64,000 nt of DNA from Jeongeupia sp. USM3 (GTDB taxonomy: Bacteria > Pseudomonadota > Gammaproteobacteria > Burkholderiales > Chitinibacteraceae): the NCBI RefSeq assembly GCF_001808185.1, contig NZ_CP017668.1:1-64000 (forward strand), in the 5' to 3' direction. Position numbers and translations under genes: made by a program. This document shows, piece by piece, positions 1 to 10,334 of this stretch. The notes beneath the pieces were generated by a model, which made no database searches, was not told the origin of the DNA, and saw only the letters and a program-made list of their open reading frames with translations. Numbering within the stretch: position 1 is the stretch's first letter; the number at the start of each line of letters is the position of its first letter.

Positions 1-2
1 CT

Positions 3-1625
3 GCCGGCAGCCGCTATGTGATCGCCGCGACCGAGGATGCCGCTGCATTCGATGCGGCACTGGTGCGGGCGCTGTGGCAGGCCATCTGGGTCGGCATGAC
101 CGTTTTCATGGTCGGCATGCTGATTTCCAGCCTGCTCGCGTGGCGGATCGCCAGACCGATCAGCGCAACGCTGGCCGCGGTACGGCGGATGCGCGAAGGC
201 GATTACGGTGTCCGGCTGGGGCAGGAAGGGGGCGGCGAGCTGGGCGAACTGGCCCGCAACTTCAATGCGATGAGCGAGGCGGTGGCCGAGCGGGAACGGC
301 TGATGCTGCGGCAGGCTTTCGAGGACAGGCTGACCGGCCTGCCGAACCGGACCAGGCTGCTCGAACTGATGCAGTCGGGCATGGCCAGCGACGATGCGCC
401 GTTCGTGCTGCTGCTGCTCGACATCAACCAGTTCCGCTATGTCAACGACTACCTCGGCTATCCGGCCGGCGATGCGATGCTGGTCGCGCTGGCGCGTCGC
501 CTGTCCGGGCTGATGCAGCAGCAGGGCGAACTGTGCGCGCGTCTGCCTGGCGACGAGTTCGCGCTGCTGTTCCCGCGCACCCGGATCGACGCGCTGCCGA
601 GCCTGCTCGCCCGGCTCGACGCAGCCTTGCTCGATCCGGTGATGGTCGGCGGGCAGCGGCTGGACCTCGGCGTCGGCATCGGCGCGGTCTACCCGGAACA
701 CGGCGAGACGGCCGAACTGCTGCTGCGCCATGCCGAAATGGCGATGTATCTGGCCAAGCGAGACCACACGGCCTATGCGATCTATTGTCCGGAAACGCAG
801 GTGCAGCGGCGCAACCGGACGGTGCTGCTCGCCGACCTGCGCGAAGCGATCGAGGACGGACAGTTCCGCGTCCACTACCAGCCCAAGGCCAGGCTGGGCG
901 ACGGCAGCGTCGACAAGGCCGAAGCGCTGATCCGCTGGGCGCACCCGGAGCGCGGCTGGATCGCGCCGGACGAGTTCATCCCGTTCGCCGAACAGACCGG
1001 CCGGCTGCACGCGATCACGCACTGGGTTGTCAACGAAGTGGTCGGCCAGCTGGCACGCTGGCGCGAAGGCGGGCTGATGCTGTGCGTTTCGGTCAACGTC
1101 AGCACCGGCGACGTCGAGGACGACACCTTCGTGACCTTCATCGACAACACGCTGCAGCGACACGATGTGCCGCCCTCGCAACTGTGCCTCGAAATCACCG
1201 AAACCGGCATGATGCACCGGCCGCAGCAGTTGCTGCGCAACCTCGACCGGCTGCGCCAGCTCGGCGTGCTGCTGTCGATCGACGATTTCGGCAACGGTTA
1301 CTCGTCGTTCGGCTATCTGGCGCAGATGCCGGTCCACGAGCTCAAGATCGACCGGACCTTCATCGAGCGGCTCGGCCACAATTTCGAGAATGTATCGATC
1401 GTGCGCTCGATCATCGAACTCGGCCACATCCTCGGGCTCGAGGTCGTCGCCGAGGGGGTCGAAACCGCGGCGATCTGGCAGGCGCTGGCGGTGATGGGCT
1501 GCGATGCCGCGCAAGGCTATCTGATCGCCAGGCCGATGCCGGCCGATGAACTGCGCCACTGGATGACGCTGGGATTCGAGCTGCCGTCCACGCCGCCGAA
1601 CATGGCGCCGCTGCTGGCGTCGTGA
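3..1625 (+). CDS. GGDEF/EAL-domain membrane protein, likely c-di-GMP phosphodiesterase (5' end outside window)
   Basis: The reading frame is open to the window edge, so the N-terminal sensory part is missing; 540 residues are visible. A transmembrane helix near residues 25-45 is followed by a HAMP region, a GGDEF domain beginning DRLTGLPNR, and a C-terminal EAL domain. The GGDEF signature is PGDEF, which probably weakens or abolishes diguanylate cyclase activity. The EAL domain keeps its signature residues: EALIRW, EITET, DDFGNGYSS, KIDRTFI and EGVE. Inference: an inner-membrane sensor that mainly hydrolyses cyclic-di-GMP, with the degenerate GGDEF possibly binding GTP as a regulatory site. 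It is intact, unlike the neighbouring phosphonate genes, and is followed by a 128-bp gap holding the phosphonate promoter region. Confidence 0.9.
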   Translation, partial: AGSRYVIAATEDAAAFDAALVRALWQAIWVGMTVFMVGMLISSLLAWRIARPISATLAAVRRMREGDYGVRLGQEGGGELGELARNFNAMSEAVAERERLMLRQAFEDRLTGLPNRTRLLELMQSGMASDDAPFVLLLLDINQFRYVNDYLGYPAGDAMLVALARRLSGLMQQQGELCARLPGDEFALLFPRTRIDALPSLLARLDAALLDPVMVGGQRLDLGVGIGAVYPEHGETAELLLRHAEMAMYLAKRDHTAYAIYCPETQVQRRNRTVLLADLREAIEDGQFRVHYQPKARLGDGSVDKAEALIRWAHPERGWIAPDEFIPFAEQTGRLHAITHWVVNEVVGQLARWREGGLMLCVSVNVSTGDVEDDTFVTFIDNTLQRHDVPPSQLCLEITETGMMHRPQQLLRNLDRLRQLGVLLSIDDFGNGYSSFGYLAQMPVHELKIDRTFIERLGHNFENVSIVRSIIELGHILGLEVVAEGVETAAIWQALAVMGCDAAQGYLIARPMPADELRHWMTLGFELPSTPPNMAPLLAS

Positions 1626-1671
1626 GCACGATTGCCACGGCGCGAGCGCGATGATCGTGCCGGCCGGATAG

Positions 1672-1711
1672 GTCTAGACGTCACAACCTGGTAATACACG
1701 CTGCCTAGAAT
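1672..1711 (+). promoter_or_regulatory. Paired TCTAGA operator/promoter of the AEP-binding protein gene
   Basis: GTCTAGACGTCA at 1672-1683 is followed 31 bp later by GCCTAGAA at 1703-1710, with GTAATAC between them. The same layout recurs at 2835-2874 upstream of the HD-domain gene. TAGAAT (1706-1711) could serve as a -10 element; no good -35 is visible, which would fit an activator. The GTCTAGAC core resembles operators of HutC-type GntR regulators (the DasR/NagR type contains TGGTCTAGACCA). No such regulator gene lies in the window. Confidence 0.55.
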
Positions 1712-1753
1712 CCGCTGCGATTTCCCCCTCTGGACCGCACAAGGACCGCAGTC

Positions 1754-2768
1754 ATGAAACTCGTCAACCGTATCGCATTCGGTCTTGCCTGCGCACTGGC
1801 CGGCACCGCCTTCGCCGATACCACGCTCACCGTCTACACCGCGCTGGAAGCCGACCAGCTCAAGGCCTACCAGCAGAAGTTCGAGGAAGAGAACCCCGGC
1901 ATCAAGCTCAAGTGGTGCGCGATTCGACCGGCATCATCACCGCCAAGCTGCTGGCCGAAAAGGCCAATCCGCAGGCCGACGTGGTGATGGGCGTTGCCGC
2001 GTCGTCGCTGCTGGTGCTCGAGAAGGAAGGCATGCTGCAGGCGTACGCGCCAAGGGCGTCGAGAAGCTGTCGAAGGCCTATGTCGATCCGGCCAGCCCGC
2101 CGTCGTGGGTCGGCATGGACGTGTGGGGGGCGGCGATCTGCTTCAACACCGTCGAAGCCGCCAAGCTGGGGCTGAAGAAGCCGGAAAGCTGGCGCGACCT
2201 GACCCGCCCCGAGTACAAGGGCAGGATCGTGATGCCGAACCCGGCGTCGAGCGGTACCGGCTACTTCGACGTGTCGGCCTGGCTCAAGGTGTTCGGCGAG
2301 AAGGAAGGCTGGGCGTACATGGACAAGCTGCACGACAACATCGCCCAGTACACGCATTCGGGCTCCAAGCCGTGCAAGCAGGCGGCCGCGGGCGAGTTCC
2401 CGATCGGCATTTCGTTCGAGTACCGTGCGGCCAAGCTCAAGGAAGGCGGGGGCGCGATCGACCTCGTGTTCCCGAAGGAAGGTCTGGGCTGGGACGTCGA
2501 AGCCACGGCGATCATGAAGGGGACCAAGAACGCCGATGCGGCGAAGAAGCTCGCCGACTGGTCGGCGTCGCGCTCGGCCAACGAGCTGTACGAGAAGAAT
2601 TTCGCCATCGTCGCGATGCCGGGTATCGCCAAGCCGAATGCGCACATCCCGGCCAACTACGAACAGCTGCTGATCAAGCAGGATCTCAAGTGGTCGGCGC
2701 TCAACCGAGACAAGATCCTCGCCGAGTGGACCAAGCGCTACGACGCCAAGTCCGAACCGAAGAAATAA
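1754..2768 (+). pseudogene. phnS2: 2-aminoethylphosphonate ABC transporter periplasmic binding protein (PhnS2/AepX type), two frameshifts
   Basis: Once two single-base deletions are bridged this reads as a 338-residue periplasmic binding protein. It has a Sec signal peptide (MKLVNRIAFGLACALAGTAFA), then DTTLTVYTALEADQLKAY, the start typical of Fe3+/AEP-type binding proteins. The frame breaks near 1915 (KWV needs one more G) and near 2051 (APKG needs one more C). Sequence on both sides remains well conserved, with no internal stop codon in the corrected frame. Its role would be to capture AEP in the periplasm for the ATPase and fused permease downstream. It forms its own transcription unit between a TCTAGA promoter and a short hairpin. 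Substrate assignment rests on the neighbouring PhnW and PhnX. Whether the gene is broken in the cell or misread is open. Confidence 0.8.
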
Positions 2769-2784
2769 GCCTGCCCCCGTCAGA

Positions 2785-2815
2785 CAGCCCGCAGCCGCGG
2801 GGCTGTTTGCATTTG
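2785..2815 (+). terminator. Weak hairpin terminator after the AEP-binding protein gene
   Basis: CAGCCC (2785-2790) pairs with GGGCTG (2800-2805) around a 9-nt loop and is followed by a T-rich stretch. The U-run is interrupted, so termination may be partial. Confidence 0.5.
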
Positions 2816-2834
2816 CGGCCTGGTGCGAAAAGTC

Positions 2835-2874
2835 GTCTAGACGTCATGGGTGCGTAACACAAGCCGTCTAGATT
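2835..2874 (+). promoter_or_regulatory. Paired TCTAGA operator/promoter of the HD-domain gene
   Basis: GTCTAGACGTCA at 2835-2846 and GTCTAGAT at 2866-2873 repeat the spacing seen at 1672-1710, again with GTAACAC in between. The shared 12-mer and 31-bp spacing (about three helical turns) imply a common regulator. TAGATT at 2869-2874 is a possible -10 element. Confidence 0.55.
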
Positions 2875-2904
2875 GGCGCCATGTCAAAACGGGATGGATA
2901 CACG

Positions 2905-3466
2905 ATGACTCTGGACTGGATGGCGCTGGAGGAGTTACTGGCCGGCGCAGGCGCTTCGCGCTATGGCGGCGAGGCGATCAGCCAGCTTGAACACGCGCTG
3001 CAGAGCGCCGAATGCGCCGAGCGCGACGGTGCGTCCGCATCGCTGATCACCGCGGCGCTGCTGCACGACGTCGGTCATCTGGTGGCCGGACAGGATGACG
3101 ACGACCTTGCCAAGGGCATCGACGACCGCCACGAGCAGACCGGCATCGCCGCGCTGCGCAAGCTGTTCGGCGAGGATGTGCTTGCGCCGATCGCCCTGCA
3201 CGTGTCGGCCAAGCGCTATCTGTGCGCGGCCGAGCCGGGCTATCTGGCCGGGCTGTCGGATGCGTCGCGGCTGTCACTGGCGCTGCAGGGCGGCGTGATG
3301 GGCGCGGCCGAGCCGGGCGTTTCGCGCGCAATCCGCATGCCGTGGCGGCGGTCGCGCTGCGCCGCTGGGACGACGAGGCCAAGGTCGTCGGCAAGACGAC
3401 GCCGGGGCTCGCGCATTACCTCGCCATTGCCCGCCGCGCCGCGCGCGTTGTTGCAGGAGAAGCGCA

Positions 3467-3470
<4 letters not shown>
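2905..3470 (+). pseudogene. Phosphonate-operon HD-domain protein (PhnZ-like), one frameshift
   Basis: HD-superfamily protein of about 188 residues after correcting one deletion near 3318. The metal-binding residues expected for mixed-valence di-iron HD oxygenases are visible: the H of EHALQ, LLHDVGH, DRHEQTG and LHVSAKRYL. The C-terminal part after the frameshift reads FARNPHAVAAVALRRWDD, a typical ending of this family. An ATG at 2881 is in frame, but GGGATGGA sits before 2905, so I prefer 2905. PhnZ cleaves 1-hydroxy-AEP made by the dioxygenase PhnY, and no phnY is present here, so the substrate is uncertain. Its stop overlaps the ATPase start (ATGA). Confidence 0.75.
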
Positions 3471-4592
<1,122 letters not shown>

Positions 4593-4596
<4 letters not shown>

Positions 4597-6273
4597 TCGC
4601 GCTGCGCACACGGCTCGCCAGCGATCGCAGTCAGCTCCTCGCGGCCGGCCTGCTCTGGCTGCTGGTGTCCGCGCTGGTGGTCAGCCTGGCGCTGCCGCTG
4701 GCGGCCATCCTCGGCAAGGCGCTGACCGGCGACGACGGCCGCTTCGCCGGACTGGCGCAGTTTGCCGCGATCGCCGGCGGAGAGCGCTTCTGGGACGCGG
4801 TGTCGAACAGCCTGGCGGTGTCGCTGGCGACGACCGCGATCGTACTGCCGCTGGCCTATGTTTTGCCGCGGCGCTGACCCGGACCTGCATGCCGGCCAAG
4901 CCGCTGTTCCGCGGCCTGGCGCTGATTCCGCTGCTGGCGCCGTCGCTGCTGCCCGGCATCGCGCTCGTCTACCTGTTCGGCAACCAGGGGCTGCTGAAGG
5001 CGTGGTTTCCCGATGGCGGCATCTACGGCTTCTGGGGCATCGTCATCGCCGAGGTCTTCTTCACGTTTCCGCATGCGCTGATGATTCTGGTCACGGCGCT
5101 GTCGGTTGCCGATGCGCGGCTGTACGAGGCGGCGACGGCGCTCGGCGCGGGCCGGGTCCGGCGCTTCCTGACCGTGACCTTGCCGGCGGCGCGCTACGGG
5201 CTGATCTCGTCGGCGCTGGTCGTGTTCACGCTGGTGATCGTCGACTTCGGTGCGCCGAAGGTCATCGGCGGCCAGTACAACGTGCTCGCGGTCGAGGCGT
5301 ACAAGCAGGTGATCGGCCAGCAGAACTTCCCCAAGGGCGCGGTGATCGGCGTGCTGCTGCTGTTGCCGGCGGTGCTGAGTTTCGTGATCGACCGGGCGCT
5401 GCAGAAGCGCCAGCGCGCGCTGCTGACGGCCAGGGCGCAGCCGCTGGTGATCAGGCCGAAGGCCTGGGTCGACGCACTGAGCACGCTGACGTGCACGGTG
5501 ATCGGCGGCGCGCTGCTGGCCATCCTCGCCACCGCGGTCGCCGCGGCCTTCATCAGATGTGGCCGTACAAGCTGATGCCGACGCTGGCCCACTTCGACTT
5601 CGACAATATGGACGGTGGCGGCTGGGCGGCGTTCTACAACAGCGTCAGGCTGGCGCTGGCCACGGCGGTCTGCGGCACGGTCGCGGTGTTCGGCGGCGCC
5701 TATCTGGCCGAGAAGAGCCGCGCGGCGCCGGTCGCGCGGCAACTGCTCAAGGCCTTCGCCATACTGCCGATGGCGGTGCCGGGGCTGGTGCTCGGTCTCG
5801 GCTACATCTTTTTCTTCAACGATCCGGCCAACCCGCTGCACTTCCTCTACGGCTCGATGACGGTGCTGGTGCTCTGTTCGGTCGCCCACTTCTACACCAC
5901 GGCCCACCTGACCGCGACCACCGCGCTCAAGCAGCTCGATGACGAGTTCGAGGCCGTCGCCGCATCGCTCAAGGTGCCGTTCTGGACGACCTTGTGGCGC
6001 GTGACCCTGCCGGTCTGCCTGCCGGCGATGCTCGACATTGCGCGCTTTTACTTCGTGTCGGCGATGTGCACGGTGTCGGCGGTGATCTTCCTCTACACGC
6101 CCGACACGGTGCTTGCCTCGGTTGCGGTGCTGAACATGGACGACGCCGGCGACACCGCAGCGGCGGCGGCGATGGCGACGCTGATCGTTGCCGCATCGGC
6201 GCTCGTCTGCCTGCTGTTCAGCCTTGCCGCGTGGTGGCTGGGCCGCAGGACGCAGGCGTGGCGGCAACGCTGA
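4593..6273 (+). pseudogene. phnU2: Fused AEP ABC transporter permease (PhnU2/AepW type), two frameshifts
   Basis: Corrected length is about 560 residues: two BPD_transp_1 permease halves in one chain, as in FbpB and PhnU2 proteins, with around twelve hydrophobic segments. EAA-loop-like stretches appear in both halves (YEAATALGAGRVRRF and FEAVAASLKVPFW). One T is missing at 4861-4864 (LAYVFAAALTRT) and one base near 5556 (FISMWPYKLMP). No stop codon interrupts the corrected frame. It would form the complete membrane channel for AEP uptake with the ATPase and binding protein. A gap of 84 bp with a new TCTAGA site follows. Confidence 0.8.
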
Positions 6274-6320
6274 TTCGATCGTGCCGGGGCGCTGCCCGGT
6301 TTTTAAGTAACGAAAAATTC

Positions 6321-6328
6321 GTCTAGAT
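6321..6328 (+). promoter_or_regulatory. Single TCTAGA operator upstream of phnW
   Basis: GTCTAGAT stands 29 bp before the phnW start codon, the third copy of the motif in the cluster. GTAAC lies 14 bp upstream (6307), as in the two paired sites (12 bp there), but no second GTCTAGAC is found 31 bp upstream. Confidence 0.5.
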
Positions 6329-6357
6329 GACTGAGGGATGATGATGAGGGAAGCCCA

Positions 6358-7457
6358 ATGAGAGATGCCATTCTGCTCACGCCGGGGCCGCTGACGACGA
6401 GTCTGGCGACCAAGACCGCGATGCTGACCGACTGGGGATCGTGGGATGGCGCGTTCAACGCGCTGACGGCGCAGGTCTGCACGGCGCTGGTCGACATTGC
6501 CCACGCCGCCGAGACCCACGTCTGCGTGCCGCTGCAGGGATCGGGCACCTTTGCGGTCGAGGCCGCGATCGGCAACCTGGTGCCCAGGGGCGGCAAGATC
6601 CTCGTGCTCGTCAACGGCGCCTACGGCCGGCGGATGGCACGGATCGCCGAAGTGATCGGCCGGCGGGTCGCGGTCTGCGAAACGGCCGACGACACGCCGC
6701 CCGATCCGGCCGAGCTGGCCGCCAGGCTCGCCGCCGACCCGGCGATCAGCCACGTCGGCGTCATCCATTGCGAAACCAGCACCGGCATCCTCAACCCGCT
6801 GGCCGAGATCGCCGCCGTGGTCGAGCGCGCCGGGCGCAGCCTGATCGTCGACGCGATGAGCAGCTTCGGTGCGCTGCCGGTCGACGCGCGCGAGATCCGC
6901 TTCGATGCGTTGATCGCGTCGGGCAACAAATGCCTCGAGGGCGTGCCCGGCGTCGGTTTCGTCATCGCCCGGCGCGATGCGCTGCTGGCGTCGAGCGGCA
7001 ACAGCCATTCGCTGGCGATGGACCTCGTCGACCAGTACCTCTACCTGCAGAAAACCGGCCAGTGGCGCTTCACGCCGCCGACCCACGTCGTCGCGGCGTT
7101 GGCCGCCGCGCTCGACCAGTACCGGCAAGAGGGCGGCCAGTCGGCCCGGCTGGTGCGCTATGCCGCCAACTGCCGCAGGCTGATCTCGGGGCTGGCGCGG
7201 ATCGGGCTCAGGCTGTTCCTCGAGCCGTCGCTGCAGGCGCCGATCATCGTCACCTTCCACGCGCCGAACCATCCGACTACGACTTCAAGCGCTTTTACGA
7301 GGCGGTGCGCGCACGCGGCTTCGTGCTCTACCCGGGCAAGCTCACCGCGGTCGAAACCTTCCGCGTCGGCTGCATCGGCGCGATCGACGGCGCCGAGATC
7401 GGCCAGGCGGTTGCCGCGATTGCCGATGCACTCGCCGAACTCGGCTGGACCCACTGA
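6358..7457 (+). pseudogene. phnW: 2-aminoethylphosphonate--pyruvate transaminase PhnW, one frameshift
   Basis: PLP-dependent fold-type I aminotransferase of about 366 residues that converts AEP and pyruvate to phosphonoacetaldehyde and L-alanine. The N-terminus ILLTPGPLTTS is characteristic of PhnW, and the PLP lysine lies in ASGNKCLEGVPGVGF. Near 7274 one C is missing (HPDYDFKRFYEA is expected), shifting the last 60 or so codons; the remaining C-terminus, ending ADALAELGWTH, is well conserved in the new frame. It is the first catabolic step, fed by the importer upstream, and hands its product to PhnX. A hairpin repeat separates it from phnX. Confidence 0.88.
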
Positions 7458-7473
7458 CTTTGTCGCGGCCGGC

Positions 7474-7555
7474 AAAGCCCCGCTGGCATCGTTGTGCTCG
7501 CTTGCCGTACTTGCTTGTACTGTCTGCGCTTCGCACGCCTTGCCAGCGGGGCTTT
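7474..7555. repeat. Dispersed hairpin repeat, copy A (phnW-phnX gap)
   Basis: Perfect 15-bp inverted arms, AAAGCCCCGCTGGCA (7474-7488) and its complement (7541-7555), enclose a core with CTTGCCGTAC, GTACTGTCTGCG and TCGCACGCCTTG. Related copies are at 10196-10289 and 36457-36565, with different but self-complementary arms. The right arm runs into TTTT, so it may also stop or process phnW transcripts. Confidence 0.7.
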
Positions 7556-7587
7556 TCCGGTCGCTCCGTATTACCAGGAGCATACCT

Positions 7588-8420
7588 ATGAACTACCGCT
7601 ACACCCGCCGCTACGCCGGCCAATTGCAAGCCGTAATTTTCGACTGGGCCGGCACCGTCGTCGACTTCGGCTCGTTCGCGCCGACGCAGGTGCTGCTCGA
7701 CGCATTCGGCGGCTTCGGCGTCGACATCGACATGGCCGAGGCCCGCGTGCCGATGGGCCTCGCCAAGTGGGACCACATCCCGCGCGCTCGGCGACATGCC
7801 GCAGATCGCTGCGCGCTGGCATGCGAAGTACGGCCGCGGCATGAGCAATGGCGACGTCGATGCCGTCTACGAGGCCTTCATGCCGCTGCAGGTTGCGCGG
7901 GTCGGCCAGTATTCGCAGCTGATCCCCGGTGCGCTCGACGCGATTGCGGCGCTGCGGGCGCAGGGCATCAAAATCGGCTCGTGCTCGGGCTATCCGCGCG
8001 TGGTGATGGACGCGCTGCTGCCGATCGCGCTTGATCGCGGCTATGCGCCGACTGCACGATCGCCACCGACGACCTGCCGCCGGCGGGCGTCCGGGGCCAT
8101 GGATGGCGCTCGAGAACGTCATCCGCCTAGGCATCAGCGACGTTGCCGCCTGCGTCAAGGTCGACGACACCGTGCCCGGCATCGCCGAGGGGCTGGCGGC
8201 CGGGATGTGGACCGTCGGGCTGTCGGCGTCGGGCAACGAAGTCGGCCTGAAGCTACGAGGAATGGGCGGCGCTAAGCCCGCCCGAACAGGCCGCGCGCCG
8301 CGCGCCGGCCGAGCGAAGCTCGACGCCGCCGGCGCGCATTTCGTCATCGACAGCATTGCAGACCTGCCGGCGGTCATCGCCGAGATCGATGCGCGCCTCG
8401 CGCGCGGGGAGCGGCCGTGA
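7588..8420 (+). pseudogene. phnX: Phosphonoacetaldehyde hydrolase PhnX, five indels
   Basis: HAD-superfamily enzyme of about 277 residues after correction, cleaving phosphonoacetaldehyde to acetaldehyde and phosphate. AVIFDWAGTVVDFG carries the nucleophilic Asp, GLAKWDHI the cap-domain Schiff-base Lys, and KIGSCSGYPR and VKVDDTVPGI the other core motifs. Five single-base changes are needed: one extra C near 7780, single bases missing near 8050 and 8080, one extra A near 8251, and one base missing near 8315. The last two enclose a stretch of about 20 codons read out of frame. It is the most damaged gene of the cluster. Its stop overlaps the GTG start of the FAD gene. Confidence 0.85.
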
Positions 8421-9564
8421 ATCAGACCGCGCGGCAAGCGGCCGTGAGTGCGGCCAAACGGTGCGACATCGCCATCGTCGGGGCCGGCATCGTCGGGCTG
8501 GCACACGCGCTGGCGGCGGCCAGACGCGGCCACAAGGTGACGGTGTTCGAGCGCGACAGCCAGCCGCTCGGCGCATCGGTGCGCAACTTCGGCCTCGGCC
8601 TCGTGCTCGGCCAGACGCAGGGCGAAATGCGCGAGCTGGCGCAGGCCAGCCGCGAGATCTGCTCGACGTGCTGCTGAAGGCCGGTTGCTGGCACAAGGCG
8701 CAGGGCAGCGTGACGGTGGCACGCAATCCGGTCGAGCAGGCGGTGCTCGACGAGTTCCAGGCGCTGCGTGGCGACAGCTACGGCACGCGGCTCATCAGTC
8801 CGGCCGAGGTCGGCGCGTTCGGCGTGCCTTTCGACAACGTGACCGGCGCGCTCTACAGCGGCGACGAGATCGCGTTCGAATCGCGCGTTGCCTTGCCGCG
8901 TCTCGTCGCTTGGCTGGCCGAAGTGCACGGCGTCGAGTTCGTTTTCGGTACGCAGGTCAACGCGATCGAATTGCCGAACGTGACGACGAGCCGTGGCATC
9001 TGGCAGGCCGAACAGGCCATCATCTGCGCCGGCCACGATTTCCAGACGCTCTTCCCCGACGCCTACGCCGAGCCGCCGCTGCAGCGTTGCGCGCTGCAGA
9101 TGCTCCGGGTTGCCAACCCCGGCATCACGCTCGGCCCGGCGCTGATGACCGGGATGTCGACCCTGCGCTACGGCTCGTTCGCCGGGCTCGAGTCGCTGGC
9201 CGCGCTGCGCCGCCAGCTCGACGCCACCGATCCGGTCTGGCTGGCCGAGGGCATCCATCTGATCGTCCAGCAGGTCGGCGAGTCGGGCGAGCTGCTGATC
9301 GGCGATTCGCACCGCTACGGCGAGTCGGTCGGGCCGTTCAACGCCGAGGCGATCGACCAGCGCCTGTTGGAGCTGGCCGAATCGCTGCTCGGGCGTCGGC
9401 TGACGGTGCTCGAACGCTGGCAGGGCGTCTACGCCAGCGGCCCGGGCGGCTACCTCGTCAGGCAGGCGGCGCCGGGCGTCACCGCGGTGGCGATCACCTG
9501 CGGCATCGGCATGAGCGTGTCGTTCGGGCTGGCCGAGCGGGTGCTCGGTGCGACACTGGCGTAA
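8417..9564 (+). pseudogene. FAD-dependent oxidoreductase of phosphonate clusters (TIGR03364-like), one frameshift
   Basis: DAO-type flavoprotein of about 382 residues. The N-terminal dinucleotide-binding motif is AIVGAGIVGLAHALAAARRG, and a second FAD motif near the C-terminus reads YASGPGGYLV with TCGIGMSVSFGLAE. One G is missing near 8661 (REIWLDVLL), so the first 80 codons are in another frame. Members of this family recur beside phnW/phnX; relatives have been linked to oxidation of N-methylated AEP, but I cannot confirm the substrate here. Translation is probably coupled to phnX through the GTGA overlap. It is the last gene of the cluster. Confidence 0.72.
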
Positions 9565-9671
9565 ACGCACAACACGGATGCGGCTTGTACAGATCGCAAC
9601 ATCCGCTCTGGCGCCGGCTGGCTATGATCGCCGCCGCGGTGCAGGGTGCACCGCATTCCGGTATCCGTGCG

Positions 9672-9992
9672 ATGTCCTCAGCCTGCCAGTCCTGCGGCGC
9701 TTGCTGCGCCAGCTTCCGCGTCTCGTTCTACTGGGGCGAAACCGACGCCTGCCCGGGTGGCACGGTGCCGGCCGAGCTGACGACGCCGATCAATCCGTGG
9801 CGGGTGGCGATGCGCGGCACCGAAACCGCGCCGGTGCACTGCATTGCGCTGCAGGGCGAGGTCGGCGTATCGGTCGGCTGCGGCATCTATGCGCGGCGAT
9901 CGAGCACCTGCCACGAGTTTTCCGAGGGTGACGAGCGCTGCAATGACGCGCGGGCGCGGCACGGGCTGCCGGCGCTGGCCGTCGCAGGCTGA
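9672..9992 (+). CDS. YkgJ-family cysteine cluster protein
   Basis: Small 106-residue protein starting CQSCGACC close to the N-terminus, with further cysteines in CGIY and STCHEF and in DERCNDA. This is the pattern of the YkgJ family (PF03692), a presumed metal-binding (Fe/S or zinc) domain of unknown role. An in-frame ATG exists at 9624, but the cysteine cluster normally sits at the very N-terminus, so 9672 is preferred. It stands alone after the phosphonate cluster and is intact. Confidence 0.75.
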   Translation: MSSACQSCGACCASFRVSFYWGETDACPGGTVPAELTTPINPWRVAMRGTETAPVHCIALQGEVGVSVGCGIYARRSSTCHEFSEGDERCNDARARHGLPALAVAG

Positions 9993-10195
9993 TCGGCCGG
10001 ATGCATTGCCGGTCACACGCTGCGGCATAATCTGCGAAAATCATGCCGATTGCATGGCAAGCACCTGTTTACGATCTTTTCACGGCTACGTTTCGGGCCG
10101 TGCCGGGGGCAGGGCGTGAACCGCGCCGCGGTACGAGTACCGCAAGCGGTTTGCAGCGCGGTCCGCCGCCGGCACTGCCCGGAAGCCGGTGGAGC

Positions 10196-10289
10196 GAGCC
10201 GGGAAAAAACGTATCACTGCGTTGTGCTTCTTGCCAATAAGCCGTTATTGCCCGCGTCGCACGCCTTGTGGCGGTGTTTTTTCCGGCTC
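10196..10289. repeat. Dispersed hairpin repeat, copy C (divergent)
   Basis: Arms GAGCCGGGAAAAAAC (10196-10210) and GTTTTTTCCGGCTC (10276-10289) are complementary with one unpaired base. The core keeps GTTGTGCTTCTTGCC and TCGCACGCCTTG (10257-10268, identical 12-mer in copy A). The inner GTAC/GTAC pair of copies A and B is replaced by CAATAA/TTATTG, which still pairs. Confidence 0.6.
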
Positions 10290-10306
10290 GGCGCGGCCGC
10301 GAAAAA

Positions 10307-10317
10307 ATCGTAAACAG
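10307..10317 (+). repeat. ATCGTAAACAG motif
   Basis: This 11-mer occurs here, inverted at 10065-10075, and again at 54226-54236 between two convergent genes. The 10065 and 54226 copies agree over 15 bp (GATCGTAAACAGGTG). Significance unknown. Confidence 0.35.
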
Positions 10318-10334
10318 CTTCCAAGGAAAGCCCG

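Larger units (their letters stand above)
9993..10334. other. 342-bp intergenic region with hairpin repeat and inverted motif
   Basis: No convincing coding sequence. It holds repeat copy C (10196-10289) and two inverted copies of ATCGTAAACAG (10065-10075 reversed, 10307-10317) that flank it, plus the upstream region of the diguanylate cyclase gene. Confidence 0.6.

Noticed and set aside
4850..4880. Programmed frameshift in the fused permease
   Set aside because: No stimulatory hairpin or family precedent; the shift is one of many similar indels in neighbouring genes, so error or decay is a simpler explanation.
5194..7272. Long minus-strand open frame opposite the permease and phnW
   Set aside because: Antisense shadow rich in Arg, His and Gln with no recognisable domain; the plus strand has clear conserved proteins.
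10043..10313. Small plus-strand reading frames in the 9993-10334 gap
   Set aside because: They run through the hairpin repeat, have no Shine-Dalgarno and no recognisable composition.
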